From Bacillus sp. PAMC26568 (GTDB taxonomy: Bacteria > Bacillota > Bacilli > Bacillales > Bacillaceae): a stretch of 64,000 nucleotides of DNA. The notes below the pieces were generated by a model. The model made no database searches. It was given only the letters and a program-made list of their open reading frames with translations, and was not told the DNA's origin. The DNA lies in contig NZ_CP060137.1 of assembly GCF_014235785.1 (NCBI RefSeq), positions 1,550,001 to 1,614,000 of the forward strand, in the 5' to 3' direction. The translations under genes were made by a program, and so were the position numbers. How positions within the stretch are numbered: position 1 is the stretch's first letter; the number at the start of each line of letters is the position of its first letter. Positions 1 through 9,486 of this stretch are shown here, one piece after another.

Positions 1-1
1 A

Positions 2-862
2 CTGCCGGTTGCATTGCTGCTGATTGCTTATGCCAGTATGTTTCCGACAGATATCTCACCATTGATTCCTGCTCTTCAAAGCAGCTGGCTTCATATTCAT
101 GTAACAACAGCTGCACTTGGACAGGCGATTCTCGCCATAAGCTTTATTGCAGGTGTGATTTACCTGATCAGAGCAGTAGATCAGACAAAAAACTCTAAGA
201 AAACATTCTGGCTGGAAGTTGTCATGTATACACTTGTTGCTACTATTGCCTTTATAGCCATTACCAGTACCTTCAGATTAATGGACTATGAAGCAGTTTA
301 TAAATGGACCGACAAAAATGAGCAGAATGCTGAAATGGTTTATAATATGCCGGCCCTGGTAGGACCGCATCAAGGTGAACTTTTAACAGAAGGCAAAATG
401 GAAGCTTTCTTTGAAGTTCCCGCTTTAATTTCTGCCAGAAAGTTAAATACCGTAATCTGGTCTATCGGCACTGGCTTACTATTATACGGAGCGATCCGTT
501 TAATCCTGAGAAAGAGAATCTCAGCTTTCCTTCAGCCTCTCACGAGAAATGTCAATCTTGATTTAGTAGATGAAATCGGGTATCGATCCGTAACGATTGG
601 CTTTCCGGTCTTCACATTGGGCGCTCTTATATTTGCAATGATTTGGGCGCAAATTGCATGGACACGCTTTTGGGGCTGGGATCCTAAAGAAGTCTGGGCT
701 CTTATCACATGGCTGTTCTATGCTGCATACTTGCATTTGCGTCTTTCAAAAGGCTGGCAAGGCGAGAAATCAGCCTGGCTTGCAGTTATCGGGTTTGCAA
801 TCATCATGTTTAACTTGATATTTGTCAATCTTGTCATTGCCGGATTGCATTCCTACGCTTAG
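2..862 (+). CDS. resC: Cytochrome c biogenesis protein ResC/CcsA (5' end cut off by window)
   Basis: Membrane protein of the System II cytochrome c maturation complex; with ResB it moves heme across the membrane and ligates it to apocytochromes c. The reading frame is open to the first base, so the true start lies upstream; about 286 residues are present against about 390 for B. subtilis ResC. The family tryptophan-rich WWD-type signature is visible near the C-terminus ([14 protein letters not shown], followed by YLHLR), with a membrane segment before and another at the extreme C-terminus. It is followed by resDE, as in the B. subtilis res cluster, but a hairpin terminator separates it from resD. 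Identification is secure; the start is not in this window. Confidence 0.95.
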   Translation: MPVALLLIAYASMFPTDISPLIPALQSSWLHIHVTTAALGQAILAISFIAGVIYLIRAVDQTKNSKKTFWLEVVMYTLVATIAFIAITSTFRLMDYEAVYKWTDKNEQNAEMVYNMPALVGPHQGELLTEGKMEAFFEVPALISARKLNTVIWSIGTGLLLYGAIRLILRKRISAFLQPLTRNVNLDLVDEIGYRSVTIGFPVFTLGALIFAMIWAQIAWTRFWGWDPKEVWALITWLFYAAYLHLRLSKGWQGEKSAWLAVIGFAIIMFNLIFVNLVIAGLHSYA

Positions 863-938
863 GCGCCACTAAAGCTAGTAAAAACAGTAAAGTCTTATTA
901 TAAGTTTCACTTCATGATACTTCTTACATTTAAAAGAA

Positions 939-971
939 AGCCTTCACTCCATATAAAGTGAAGGTTTTTTG
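939..971 (+). terminator. Intrinsic terminator after resC
   Basis: CCTTCACT (941-948) pairs with AGTGAAGG (957-964), followed by a run of six T. It lies between resC and resD, so resDE probably also has its own promoter in the short gap that follows. Confidence 0.85.
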
Positions 972-1013
972 GTAAGATAATCATATAGGATAATTCGGAG
1001 GAGGAGACACACG

Positions 1014-1736
1014 ATGGAAAATAACAATAACTATAAAATTCTGGTCGTTGATGACGAGGATCGAATTAGAAGACTTTTAAAAATGTACTTAGAGAGAGAA
1101 AACTACCAAATTGAAGAAGCAGACAACGGCAATGATGCCCTTGAAATGGCTTTGTCAGCTGAATATGACTTAATTCTGCTTGATTTGATGATGCCTGGTA
1201 TGGATGGGATTGAAGTCTGCCGCCAGCTGCGCCTGAAAAAAGCGACACCTATCATCATGCTGACAGCAAAGGGTGAGGAAGTAAACAGAGTCCAAGGCTT
1301 TGAAGTCGGCACAGATGACTACATTGTGAAGCCTTTCAGCCCTAGAGAAGTTGTCTTGAGAGTAAAAGCTCTGCTAAGAAGATCATCAACAACCTCTTTC
1401 CTGAAAACAGAAACGAAAGCGAAGAATGTGATTGTTTTTCCTCATCTATCAATTGATCATGACGCACACCGTGTGACAGCAGACGGCAAAGAAGTGAGTT
1501 TAACTCCAAAAGAGTATGAATTGCTGTATTTCCTCGCGAAAACACCTGATAAAGTTTATGACCGCGAAAAATTATTAAAAGAAGTGTGGCAATATGAATT
1601 TTTTGGTGATTTAAGAACGGTAGACACCCATGTAAAACGCCTGAGAGAAAAATTAAGCAAAGTTTCGCCTGATGCAGCCTCCATGATCGTAACTGTATGG
1701 GGAGTAGGCTACAAATTTGAGGTCGGCAGTGAATGA
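1014..1736 (+). CDS. resD: Response regulator ResD (OmpR family)
   Basis: DNA-binding response regulator of the ResDE system, which controls aerobic and anaerobic respiration genes, cytochrome biogenesis and nitrate respiration in Bacillus. Receiver domain at residues 8-125 with the acidic pair DDED and phospho-acceptor Asp57 in LLDLMMPG, and the conserved lysine in VKPF. The winged-helix domain (about 140-238) ends in VWGVGYKF, typical of OmpR-type regulators. Length 240 aa matches the family. The start is preceded by GGAGGAG. The stop codon overlaps the resE start by 4 nt (ATGA), implying translational coupling with its kinase. Confidence 0.96.
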   Translation: MENNNNYKILVVDDEDRIRRLLKMYLERENYQIEEADNGNDALEMALSAEYDLILLDLMMPGMDGIEVCRQLRLKKATPIIMLTAKGEEVNRVQGFEVGTDDYIVKPFSPREVVLRVKALLRRSSTTSFLKTETKAKNVIVFPHLSIDHDAHRVTADGKEVSLTPKEYELLYFLAKTPDKVYDREKLLKEVWQYEFFGDLRTVDTHVKRLREKLSKVSPDAASMIVTVWGVGYKFEVGSE

Positions 1737-3538
1737 TGTTTTGGAAAAGTGTAGTCGGTAAACTCTGGTTTACCATTTTATTGCTCGTTTCATTTGTTTT
1801 ATTTATACTGACTGTTTTGCTTCTTGAATTTATGGAGAATTACCATGTAGGGGAAGCCGAGCGTGAACTGACGCAGCTTGCTAATAAAATATCGGTAATT
1901 TTAGAAAGCCACGAAGATCAGGACCTGGCACGTTCGATTTCTTGGGAACTTGCAGATGAACTGACAAGCATTATTATTGTTGAGGATGAGAATCGATACT
2001 GGTTTTCTCCCGAAAAATATGACAGCACCCCGACTTTCGAAATGCAGGATATACAAAATGACAAAGAACTGTCAAAAGTGTTTTCAGATCAAAAAAATGT
2101 AAGCAAGCTTGCGGAACTGTCTGAAGAAGAAAAATTGAATACGGCTAATAATGATGAAGTGCTGGTCGTCGGTGTGCCATATGAACGTAAGAATGGAGAA
2201 TATGGCGCTGTATTTATGTCGCAATCCCTCCTTGCAGTTCATGAAACAACAAAGAATACGACAAAGTATATTTTGCTTGCTGCCGGAATTGCGATCATTT
2301 TGACAACTATTTTCGCCTTTTTTCTCTCAACAAGAATCACTTATCCGCTTAGAAAAATGCGTGAAGTGACTCAAGAGCTGACAAGAGGTAAATTTGATAC
2401 AAAGGTGCCGATTTTAAGTCATGATGAGATTGGCGAACTTGCCATAGCCTTTAATCAAATGGGCCGACAGCTTAAATTCAACATTAATGCGCTCAATCAG
2501 GAAAAAGAGCACCTGACAAGCATTTTAAGCAGTATGGCAGACGGCGTAATCACTCTCAACATTGATGGCACGATTCTTGTAACAAATCCTCCTGCGGAAC
2601 GGTTTTTACAGGCATGGTATTACGAGCAAAAAATGCAAATTAATGAAGGTGAGGAAATTCCGCCAGAAGCAAAAGAATTATTTCAGCGTGTGGTCAATAC
2701 AGAGAAAGAGCATATCGTGGAAGTGAATTTGCAGGGCAGAAGCTGGGTCATGGTTATGAGTCCGCTATATAACCAGTCATATGTACGAGGTGCGGTTGCT
2801 GTCCTCAGAGATATGACTGAGGAGAGAAGACTTGATAAGCTGAGGAAAGACTTTATTGCGAATGTCAGTCATGAGCTAAGAACACCGATTGCGATGCTTC
2901 AAGGATACAGCGAAGCCATTGTAGACGATATAGCAAGTTCTGAAGAGGAAAAGAAAGAAATTGCTCAAGTCATTTACGATGAGTCACTTCGTATGGGAAG
3001 ACTCGTGAACGATCTTCTTGACCTCGCCCGAATGGAAGCTGGACATATTACTCTAAATTATGAGGAAATCTCCATCCATGAATTTATAGAAAAAATTAAT
3101 CGTAAATTTCAGGGGCTGGCAAAGGATAAGAAAATTTCTTTATCCTCATCTGTCATCTTAGTTGAGCCGGAATTTGTGCTTGATCCTGACAAGATTGAAC
3201 AAGTCCTTACCAATTTAGTTGATAATGCCATTAGACATACGCTTGAAGGCGGTTCTGTCGAAATTCATGTACAGAGTGTGTCTCACGGAATAAAAATCGA
3301 TGTGAAGGATACCGGTACAGGAATTGTGGAGGAAGATTTGCCATTTGTGTTTGAACGATTTTATAAAGCAGATAAAGCAAGAACAAGAGGCCGTTCTGGA
3401 ACTGGTTTGGGTCTTGCGATTGCAAAAAATATCGTAGATGCACATTTAGGAACGATAACAGTGCACAGCAAAGTAAATGAAGGCACAACCTTCAGCTTCT
3501 ATCTGCCACGAAAAAGCGATGATTCTGAAAGAATGTGA
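1733..3538 (+). CDS. resE: Sensor histidine kinase ResE
   Basis: Membrane sensor kinase that phosphorylates ResD. Visible order: N-terminal membrane segment (about 9-30), extracellular region of about 145 residues, second membrane segment (about 178-200), HAMP linker, PAS domain (about 260-370), HisKA with phospho-acceptor His380 in NVSHELRTP, and an ATPase domain with N box (NLVDNAIRH), DTGTGI and [11 protein letters not shown] motifs. Length 601 aa is close to B. subtilis ResE. It overlaps resD by 4 nt. In B. subtilis sigX follows closely; here a cobalamin module lies between them. Confidence 0.95.
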   Translation: MMFWKSVVGKLWFTILLLVSFVLFILTVLLLEFMENYHVGEAERELTQLANKISVILESHEDQDLARSISWELADELTSIIIVEDENRYWFSPEKYDSTPTFEMQDIQNDKELSKVFSDQKNVSKLAELSEEEKLNTANNDEVLVVGVPYERKNGEYGAVFMSQSLLAVHETTKNTTKYILLAAGIAIILTTIFAFFLSTRITYPLRKMREVTQELTRGKFDTKVPILSHDEIGELAIAFNQMGRQLKFNINALNQEKEHLTSILSSMADGVITLNIDGTILVTNPPAERFLQAWYYEQKMQINEGEEIPPEAKELFQRVVNTEKEHIVEVNLQGRSWVMVMSPLYNQSYVRGAVAVLRDMTEERRLDKLRKDFIANVSHELRTPIAMLQGYSEAIVDDIASSEEEKKEIAQVIYDESLRMGRLVNDLLDLARMEAGHITLNYEEISIHEFIEKINRKFQGLAKDKKISLSSSVILVEPEFVLDPDKIEQVLTNLVDNAIRHTLEGGSVEIHVQSVSHGIKIDVKDTGTGIVEEDLPFVFERFYKADKARTRGRSGTGLGLAIAKNIVDAHLGTITVHSKVNEGTTFSFYLPRKSDDSERM

Positions 3539-3580
3539 CGAAAATTCTTGTTTCATAAGGAACACCGTCTGAATTTTCTG

Positions 3581-3609
3581 TTGAAGCTGTGAGGATTTTT
3601 TTGTAAAAT
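3581..3609 (+). promoter_or_regulatory. Sigma-A type promoter for the B12 riboswitch transcript
   Basis: TTGAAG (3581-3586), 17-nt spacer, TAAAAT (3604-3609). It lies about 35 nt upstream of the riboswitch aptamer, the expected position. Prediction by sequence match only. Confidence 0.55.
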
Positions 3610-3644
3610 AATACTGAATTAACATAATTAAATATTTTGAGATA

Positions 3645-3812
3645 TAGGTGCTTGCCGCTTAATAGGGAATCAGGTGAAAAGCCTGAACTGTCCCCGCAAC
3701 TGTATTTGCCGACGACCTGAAAATATCCACTGTATAATCCAATGGCATAGCTATGCTGTTTGTTGTATGGGAAGGATCAGTTAGAATGAAGCAATAGTCA
3801 GTAGACCTGCCT
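3645..3812 (+). promoter_or_regulatory. Cobalamin (B12) riboswitch aptamer
   Basis: The element opens with AGGTGC, followed by TTAATAGGGAA, the paired GTGAAAAGCCTGAACTG block and CCCCGCAACTGT, and closes with the B12-box sequence AGACCTGCC, the hallmark order of AdoCbl riboswitches. A hairpin terminator about 100 nt downstream makes a transcription-off mechanism likely. It controls the lipoprotein and ECF S component that follow, which strongly suggests both serve cobalamin or corrinoid uptake. Confidence 0.93.
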
Positions 3813-3908
3813 AATCTCTTACAAAGTTTGTATTCTTCGGGGGTTGAGCATAGAGACGGCAAGATTCTGTCTTTGCATTCACCTTCAGAATCTTCATATG
3901 CCGTTTTT

Positions 3909-3944
3909 AAGCCCATCCTCCAAGATGGGCTTTTTCATTTTTTG
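3909..3944 (+). terminator. Riboswitch expression-platform terminator
   Basis: GCCCATC (3911-3917) pairs with GATGGGC (3924-3930) and is followed by a T-rich run. It sits between the B12 aptamer and the first gene, so it is the expected off-state structure. Confidence 0.85.
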
Positions 3945-3991
3945 TTTTAAGCTATACAATATAGATGGATACATAAAAGGAGAGATTGTTT

Positions 3992-4411
3992 GTGAAAAAG
4001 GTTTTTGGGTTACTAGGAATATTACTTTTAATGGTAATGGGGGCTTGTGCAAATACTGCAGAAGAGCCTAAAAAAGAAACATCAAATTCAGAGCAGGCAG
4101 CTGAAAATAAGGAAACAGCTGAAGAAACAAAAGCCACTGTTGCCTTGACTAAAAACAATATGGAAGAGGAAGTCGATTCAAAAGAAGTTGCCATCAAAGA
4201 AGGACAGACTCTTATGGATGTCATGAAAGAAAACTTTGAAGTGGAAGAAGCCGGGGGGTTTATTAACGGCATCGATGGAATCAAGGCTAGCGAGAGCGAA
4301 AAAACATACTGGCATCTTGTCGTTAATGGTGAAGATGCGATGACAGGTGCAAATGAAATCGAGCTTAAAGATGGAGATAAAATAGAATTTGATTTAAGAA
4401 ATTATGAGTAA
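3992..4411 (+). CDS. DUF4430-type lipoprotein, predicted corrinoid-binding partner of an ECF transporter
   Basis: Small exported lipoprotein (139 aa). An N-terminal hydrophobic segment ends in a lipobox (MVMGAC), followed by a low-complexity Glu/Lys/Thr linker. The C-terminal half (about 65-139: GQTLMDVM, GGFINGIDGI, WHLVVNG, GDKIEFDL) has the pattern of DUF4430 domains, which resemble the C-terminal part of transcobalamin/intrinsic factor. It is the first gene after the B12 riboswitch and directly precedes an S component, so a surface corrinoid-capture role is inferred. GTG at 3992 is chosen because AAAGGAGAG sits at good spacing; an upstream TTG at 3986 is too close. Confidence 0.75.
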   Translation: MKKVFGLLGILLLMVMGACANTAEEPKKETSNSEQAAENKETAEETKATVALTKNNMEEEVDSKEVAIKEGQTLMDVMKENFEVEEAGGFINGIDGIKASESEKTYWHLVVNGEDAMTGANEIELKDGDKIEFDLRNYE

Positions 4412-4425
4412 GCCGGGAGCTCAGA

Positions 4426-4941
4426 ATGACGACTAGAAGAATCAGTCTGCTTTCGTTATTGATAGCATTATCAGTGATAGGGAGACTGGCATTTCAATTT
4501 GTTCCAAACATCCAGCCAATGACCGCCATCATCATCATTACTTCGATTTTGATTGGTCCTATTAACGGAATCATCGTAGCTGTATTAGGCTGCTTCGTCA
4601 GTAATTTGCTGCTCGGTATGGGAATGTGGACGATCTGGCAAATGCTGGCCTGGGGCGCGGTTGCATTGATCTCAGGTGTTTTAGGGAAATATATTACATC
4701 AAAAAGACTCTTTGTTTTTACACCAGTTGCCGTGCTGTCTGGATATTTCTTTGGATTTGTTGTGTCTCTGAATATGTTTGTTTTAACAGAAAATGGTTTA
4801 GCTTATTATCTGGCGGGATTGCCATTTGATACAGCGCATGCAATTGGAAATGGCATCTTCTTTATCGTGCTGTACCCTGTCATGTACAAAACTTTTCAGT
4901 ATTTCTTGAATAAAAAGGATTTTGGCATAACTATGCAGTAA
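4426..4941 (+). CDS. ECF transporter S component, predicted cobalamin/corrinoid specificity
   Basis: Integral membrane protein of 171 aa with about five or six hydrophobic segments, the size and topology of energy-coupling factor S components that give substrate specificity to a shared EcfA/A'/T module. The N-terminus (RRISLLSLLIALSVIGRL) and the AWGAVALISGVLGKY region are typical. No ATPase or T subunit is encoded here, so it would use the shared module encoded elsewhere. Specificity is inferred from the upstream B12 riboswitch and DUF4430 partner and the downstream adenosyltransferase. Analogous lactobacillary B12 S components (CbrT) are known. Confidence 0.8.
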   Translation: MTTRRISLLSLLIALSVIGRLAFQFVPNIQPMTAIIIITSILIGPINGIIVAVLGCFVSNLLLGMGMWTIWQMLAWGAVALISGVLGKYITSKRLFVFTPVAVLSGYFFGFVVSLNMFVLTENGLAYYLAGLPFDTAHAIGNGIFFIVLYPVMYKTFQYFLNKKDFGITMQ

Positions 4942-4945
4942 ACTT

Positions 4946-4972
4946 AAAAGAGCGACGTGTCGCTCTTTTCTT
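4946..4972 (+). terminator. Intrinsic terminator after the S-component gene
   Basis: AAAAGAGCGA and TCGCTCTTTT form a strong hairpin with a T-rich tail, ending the riboswitch-controlled unit before the adenosyltransferase gene. Confidence 0.85.
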
Positions 4973-5131
4973 ATATAAAAGCTCTGTTCGCATTGATTGT
5001 TGCTTTGCCTGTGGTTATTGCATAAGCACTGCCGTAACTAGTGTAAAAAGTCTAAAACCCGATTTTTTACTCACTTGCAAAAGCTACAATGTTTACGAAA
5101 AGAGCCTATAAAAATAAAGGGGCTGTTTTAA

Positions 5132-5710
5132 ATGAACTTATATACACGAACCGGCGATAAAGGAAAAACAAGCATTATAGGAGGACGGGTCGATAAAGAT
5201 GATTTAAGAGTCGAAGCATACGGCACAATTGATGAAGTCAATTCATTTGTAGGACTTGCGATGACATGGCTTCAGGGGGAAAACCTGATTGATCTGTATC
5301 ATGAATTTGAAAAGATACAGCATGAGCTATTTGATTGCGGCAGCGATCTCGCCGTTATTCATGGCAAGCAGAAACATCCGTATAAAACAACGGCTGACAT
5401 GGTTGCATTTCTGGAAGAAAGAATTGATCAATATACCTCAGAAGCACCTCCATTACAGCGTTTTATCCTTCCAGGCGGCACACAGGCAGCATCGGCTATT
5501 CACATCGCAAGAACAGTAGCAAGACGCGCAGAACGGTGCATTGTATCCTTGCAGAAGCAAACAGAGATTAATGATCAAGTTTTAACCTACATGAATAGGC
5601 TCTCAGACTATTTCTTTGCAGCTGCAAGAGTGGCAAATGCACGGCTCGGTTCTAAAGATGTCGAATACGAAAGAAGCGCAATCGTTTTTACAAAGCCCAA
5701 ACAGTCATAA
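5132..5710 (+). CDS. Corrinoid (cob(I)alamin) adenosyltransferase, PduO type
   Basis: Transfers the adenosyl group of ATP to cob(I)alamin to make adenosylcobalamin. The N-terminal ATP-binding motif YTRTGDKGKTSIIGG is present, as are the family core RFILPGGTQAASAIHIARTVARRAER and the NRLSDYFFAAAR motif, so the active site looks intact. Length 192 aa matches PduO/YvqK-like enzymes. It follows the B12 uptake pair but behind a terminator, with about 190 nt of leader; a TACAAT -10-like box at 5085-5090 suggests its own promoter. Its product could be the cofactor for the B12-binding regulator at 20.3 kb. Confidence 0.92.
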   Translation: MNLYTRTGDKGKTSIIGGRVDKDDLRVEAYGTIDEVNSFVGLAMTWLQGENLIDLYHEFEKIQHELFDCGSDLAVIHGKQKHPYKTTADMVAFLEERIDQYTSEAPPLQRFILPGGTQAASAIHIARTVARRAERCIVSLQKQTEINDQVLTYMNRLSDYFFAAARVANARLGSKDVEYERSAIVFTKPKQS

Positions 5711-5726
5711 AAAAGTTGGAAAATGA

Positions 5727-5750
5727 GGAAGGCAGCACCTTCCTTTTTGT
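5727..5750 (+). terminator. Intrinsic terminator after the adenosyltransferase gene
   Basis: GGAAGG (5727-5732) and CCTTCC (5738-5743) with a following TTTTT run. Confidence 0.75.
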
Positions 5751-5774
5751 TTTGCGTCATTATATAGTTAAAGT

Positions 5775-5800
5775 TGTAACTTTTTAACTAAAAAATCGAC
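5775..5800 (+). promoter_or_regulatory. SigX-type (ECF) promoter of sigX, autoregulation
   Basis: TGTAAC (5775-5780), 16-nt spacer, CGAC (5797-5800), matching the known Bacillus SigX consensus of a TGTAAC -35 and CGAC -10. It is 25 nt upstream of the sigX start. This supports autoregulation, as in B. subtilis. Confidence 0.8.
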
Positions 5801-5825
5801 TAATTGTTTGATCGGGGGTTCATTC

Positions 5826-6362
5826 ATGGAAGAGGCCTTTCAGAGAATCTATGAAAAGTATCACCAGGATATTTTTCAGTTCTTATTTTATATGGTGAAA
5901 AATCGTGAGCAGGCTGAAGACCTCGTTCAAGAAGTATATATACGCATTTTAAAATCTTACGACAGTTTTGAAGGCAGAAGCAGTGAAAAAACATGGATTC
6001 TTTCTATTTCACGTCATGTCGCCATCGACTGGTTTCGGAAGCAAAAAAACTTGAAGCAGCGAATTCTTGAGAAATTTGACTGGGATCGTCAGCAAATCCA
6101 GGATGTTCAGCCTCTGCCGGATGAAGTAGCTGCACAAAACGAAGAAATGCAGCAAATCTACCATTCACTTGATAGATGTACTGTCGATCAGCGCTCTGTC
6201 ATTATTTTGCGCTATCTTCAGGGGTTGTCTATCGCAGAGACGGCTTCAGCTCTTAAATGGACGGAGAGTAAAGTGAAAACAACTCAGCACCGTGCATTAA
6301 AAGCATTAAAAAATCATTTAATTGACAACACTGAGAGAAAGGAGGAGATCATAAAAGGATGA
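5826..6362 (+). CDS. sigX: ECF RNA polymerase sigma factor SigX
   Basis: Extracytoplasmic-function sigma factor controlling cell-envelope modification genes in Bacillus. Region 2 (about 1-75: AFQRIYEKYHQDIFQFL, DLVQEVYIRILKSY, TWILSISRHVAIDWFRKQ) and region 4 (about 118-172: VDQRSVIILRYLQGLSIAETASAL, TESKVKTTQHRALKALK) are both intact; 178 aa. ATG at 5826 is chosen because GGGGGT precedes it and it aligns with the family N-terminus; an upstream TTG at 5808 is poorly placed. A SigX-type promoter lies upstream and the anti-sigma gene overlaps its stop by 4 nt. Confidence 0.95.
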   Translation: MEEAFQRIYEKYHQDIFQFLFYMVKNREQAEDLVQEVYIRILKSYDSFEGRSSEKTWILSISRHVAIDWFRKQKNLKQRILEKFDWDRQQIQDVQPLPDEVAAQNEEMQQIYHSLDRCTVDQRSVIILRYLQGLSIAETASALKWTESKVKTTQHRALKALKNHLIDNTERKEEIIKG

Positions 6363-7513
6363 ATAAAAAGAATTGGAATGAAGATCAGCTCGTCAATGCC
6401 CTAAAACAGCTGCCGTCCATTAAGGATCAGCGAACTTCATCTGAAATTTTTGCTCATATTTCAGAAAAAGAAACAAAGCACAAGAAGGGGAAGGTATGGA
6501 TAACGCCTGCTTTCGCCAGTGTTGCCGCTCTTTTTATTCTATTATTAATGTCACCTTACTTCTTAAATCAATTTCAATCAAATGAGAGCAGTAAATCAGA
6601 CTCAAACATGGATATGGCAAGTAATGAGCAGGCAAAACAATCAGTACAGGACTCGGCTTATAAAAGTGAAGCAGAGCTTTCAATACAGCCGCAGCCGGAA
6701 AAAAGCACCTTTGTTGCACGTGAAGAAGATCAATTTTCCATTGTTACCCTCGCTTATCCCGATCTGCAAGTTCAAAACATGATTCCAATCAGCATCCAGA
6801 CAGAGAAAAGCGGAAATTATTTAGATCAATATAAATCTTTACTAGCAACATTGGACCCGGCACCTCTTGGATTAAGTTCTTCCCCATTGACAGGAACAGA
6901 CATTCAATATGCTGAAGGAACAACAAAAGAGCTATTAATTAATGTAAATGAAAATTCGTATGCTCAATCTGCTGTTGAAAGTGAAAATAAATTATTTGCT
7001 GAAGGCATTGAAGAATCGTTTCGCTGGCAGGGGATTGAAGAAGCAGAATACTTTAAAGACGGAAAAAAAGGAATTGAACTTGGTGCCTATGGGTTTAAGG
7101 AAAGGCAGACCCTGAGCAAAGAAAAGCGAAAAGGTTACTTTCTCTACCAGGAGAGTATGGAAGCTCCTAAGCTCCTTGCACCATCAATCCTTCCTTTTAA
7201 TAAATTATCTGAAGCTCTCTCAGCCATGAAAGAAAATGGGACGCTTGGATTAAAACCTGTCATCGAAAAATCAGTTATGATAAAAAATATTAAAGAAAAA
7301 GATGAAGATGTCATCATCGAATTTACGAATGAATCTACTATTGAAGATAACGAAACAGATACACTGATGCTTGAAGCCATTTTACTGACAGCAAAAGAAT
7401 TTGGATATGAAAATGTGAAATTTGAAGGATTAAATGTTGAAAGAGTTGGAGAAATGGATGTTACGAATGCCGTTCCCGTTCCATTTTCCCCTAATCCGGT
7501 AGATGTGAAATAA
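6359..7513 (+). CDS. rsiX: Anti-sigma-X factor RsiX
   Basis: Membrane-anchored inhibitor that holds SigX inactive. A cytoplasmic N-terminal segment of about 45 residues is followed by one membrane helix (about 47-68) and a large extracytoplasmic C-terminal domain; total 384 aa, similar to B. subtilis RsiX. It overlaps sigX by 4 nt (ATGA) with AAAGGAGG upstream, so the pair is translationally coupled. Assignment rests on topology and position directly after sigX; the sequence itself is weakly conserved in this family. Confidence 0.9.
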   Translation: MNKKNWNEDQLVNALKQLPSIKDQRTSSEIFAHISEKETKHKKGKVWITPAFASVAALFILLLMSPYFLNQFQSNESSKSDSNMDMASNEQAKQSVQDSAYKSEAELSIQPQPEKSTFVAREEDQFSIVTLAYPDLQVQNMIPISIQTEKSGNYLDQYKSLLATLDPAPLGLSSSPLTGTDIQYAEGTTKELLINVNENSYAQSAVESENKLFAEGIEESFRWQGIEEAEYFKDGKKGIELGAYGFKERQTLSKEKRKGYFLYQESMEAPKLLAPSILPFNKLSEALSAMKENGTLGLKPVIEKSVMIKNIKEKDEDVIIEFTNESTIEDNETDTLMLEAILLTAKEFGYENVKFEGLNVERVGEMDVTNAVPVPFSPNPVDVK

Positions 7514-7525
7514 AACATTATGTGC

Positions 7526-7558
7526 GAGCCGCAGCTTATGAAGCTGAGGTTCTTTTTT
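7526..7558 (+). terminator. Intrinsic terminator after rsiX
   Basis: GAGCCGCAGCTT and AAGCTGAGGTTC form a slightly imperfect hairpin followed by TTTTTT. Confidence 0.7.
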
Positions 7559-7737
7559 ATGGTGCGGGAACCTTTATAAACGATTGATCGTGGATCACAA
7601 GATGGTTATCTCGGTCCTAAAAGTTCTTATTTATGCAAAATAACGTTTTTATTTTACATTTTTATGTATGAAATGGAAATTGCTGCATAATACTAATATT
7701 GGTCAATTTGGGTCAAACATAAATCTAGGGGGAGAAT

Positions 7738-8598
7738 ATGTTAGATTTGTTAAGAAGGTTATCAATAGCACTATTAGTAGGAGTATGCATCGTTCTTTTA
7801 TTCGTAAGCGGAACTCAAGCAAAAGCAGAAGAATCATCAGGGGCTTCAGAAATAAATTGGTCGCACCCAATCAGGGGCACCATTACTGATACATTTGGGA
7901 CAAGAAGCGGAAAACATAAAGGCATCGATATTGCGGCTCCTGAAGGAACAAAGATTTTAGCTGTTCAAGAAGGGATTGTTACAAAATCCTATTATTCAGA
8001 TACGTATGGGAACGTAGTATTTATTCAGCATCCTGAAGGATACGAGACGGTATATGCACATTTGCACAAACGCTCTGTTGCAGAGTCTGCGAAGGTGAAA
8101 AAAGGCCAGGAGATTGGCACGATCGGCAATACAGGTTTATCGAGAGGAACACATCTTCATTTTGAAGTACATAAGGGAAATTGGACATTAGATAAAAAAA
8201 ATGCTGTTGATCCATTTCTAATGGTAGCAGCGAATACGATTGAAGCAATGCCAGCGATGACAAAGCCTGCAGCTCAGCTTGACGGGTCCATGCAGATCAC
8301 GGTGAAAAAAGGTGATACACTATGGAGTATTTCAGCTGCACACAGAACCTCTGTTGAGTCTCTGAAAGAGCTGAACCAGCTAAAGTCTAATGAAATCCTG
8401 GCTGGTCAGAAGCTTTACATAAATGAAAGGCTAGAAGCGAATACATACACTGTGAAAAGAGGGGATACACTCTACTCCATTGCAGATCAGTTTGACGTTT
8501 CGATACATCAATTAAAGAAAGAAAACAACTTAAAAACAGAAGTCATTTTTCCTTTGCAGCATTTAATGATTACAAAGAATTCTGGTTCTTCAGAATAA
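7738..8598 (+). CDS. Secreted M23 family peptidoglycan endopeptidase with two LysM domains
   Basis: Predicted cell-wall hydrolase that cleaves peptide cross-links. A signal peptide (residues 1-30, AKAEE junction) is followed by an M23/LytM domain (about 42-170) with the zinc-binding His60 and Asp64 in HKGID and His139/His141 in HLHFEV, then two LysM peptidoglycan-binding repeats (about 186-228 and 236-280), each starting with a VKKGDTLWSI-like motif. All metal ligands are present, so it should be active. AGGGGGAG precedes the ATG. It is a single-gene unit between sigX-rsiX and a PHP gene; I do not recognise a specific B. subtilis orthologue at this position. Confidence 0.88.
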   Translation: MLDLLRRLSIALLVGVCIVLLFVSGTQAKAEESSGASEINWSHPIRGTITDTFGTRSGKHKGIDIAAPEGTKILAVQEGIVTKSYYSDTYGNVVFIQHPEGYETVYAHLHKRSVAESAKVKKGQEIGTIGNTGLSRGTHLHFEVHKGNWTLDKKNAVDPFLMVAANTIEAMPAMTKPAAQLDGSMQITVKKGDTLWSISAAHRTSVESLKELNQLKSNEILAGQKLYINERLEANTYTVKRGDTLYSIADQFDVSIHQLKKENNLKTEVIFPLQHLMITKNSGSSE

Positions 8599-8664
8599 AG
8601 TGAATATGCATTGTCACAAAACCCAAAAAAAGATATAATAGACAAAACTTACGGGGGGCAGACG

Positions 8665-9477
8665 ATGCGGACAGACTATCATAATCATTTAGAACGAGGC
8701 AGCTTGACACTGGATTATTTGAAGCAATTTACAAACGAAGCTCAGAAAAAAGGGATTCAGCATTTCGGAATTTCGGAGCATGCCTATCATTTTTATCAAA
8801 CGAAAGATATTCTCAGCAATCCATGGGTTGAAGAAAGACGCTATTACGATATGAATGACTATGTTAATCTTTTTAAGGAAGCATGGAGTCGTGATATTGA
8901 TGTTAAAATGTCGATTGAGATGGATTATACTCCAGGAAAACACGCTGAAATGAAAGCTTTCATAGATACATACGATTTTGATTATGTAATAGGATCCATT
9001 CACTGGGTCGATAACTTTGGAATTGATTTAAAAGAATATCTCCATGAGTGGGACAAGCGCAATGTAAACGATGTCTATGAAAAATACTTCGAACAGGTTG
9101 TAACGCTCGCCCAGTCGGATTTATTTGATATTGTCGGGCATCTTGATTTAGTTAAGATCTTTAATTATGTACCTAACGACGAAGAGTTTTTGCTGCAGCA
9201 ATATGACCGGGCAACCGATGCGTTAGCTTCATCAAAAACATGCGTGGAAATCAGTACTGCCGGTTTAAGAAAGCCGGTAGGAGAGCTGTATCCTGATGAA
9301 CGGCTTCTAACCATGTGTTTTCAGAAGGAAATTCCGATCGTGCTTTCATCGGATGCCCATGTGCCAGAGGACGTTGGTGCGGACTATGACCAAGCGATCG
9401 CACTCGCGAAAAAAGTTGGCTATTCCTCATTAATGACGTTTCAAAAAGGAGTTCGAAAGGAAGTTCCGCTTAAATAG
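8665..9477 (+). CDS. PHP-domain phosphoesterase (histidinol-phosphatase-like)
   Basis: Metal-dependent PHP-family protein of 270 aa. The metal-binding motifs are present in order: YHNHLE, GISEHAYH, an EMDY acidic motif, GSIHW, GHLDLVK and SSDAH. This is the pattern of HisJ/HisK histidinol phosphatases and related phosphoesterases; the exact substrate cannot be read from sequence, and no his operon is adjacent. ATG at 8665 is chosen since GGGGGG lies seven bases upstream and the PHP motif begins right after; the longer reading from 8611 has no ribosome binding site. A strong terminator follows. Confidence 0.8.
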   Translation: MRTDYHNHLERGSLTLDYLKQFTNEAQKKGIQHFGISEHAYHFYQTKDILSNPWVEERRYYDMNDYVNLFKEAWSRDIDVKMSIEMDYTPGKHAEMKAFIDTYDFDYVIGSIHWVDNFGIDLKEYLHEWDKRNVNDVYEKYFEQVVTLAQSDLFDIVGHLDLVKIFNYVPNDEEFLLQQYDRATDALASSKTCVEISTAGLRKPVGELYPDERLLTMCFQKEIPIVLSSDAHVPEDVGADYDQAIALAKKVGYSSLMTFQKGVRKEVPLK

Positions 9478-9486
9478 ACATATCGT

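Noticed and set aside
3659-3916. 85-aa minus-strand frame
   Set aside because: Coincides with the cobalamin riboswitch; its sequence is explained by RNA structure.
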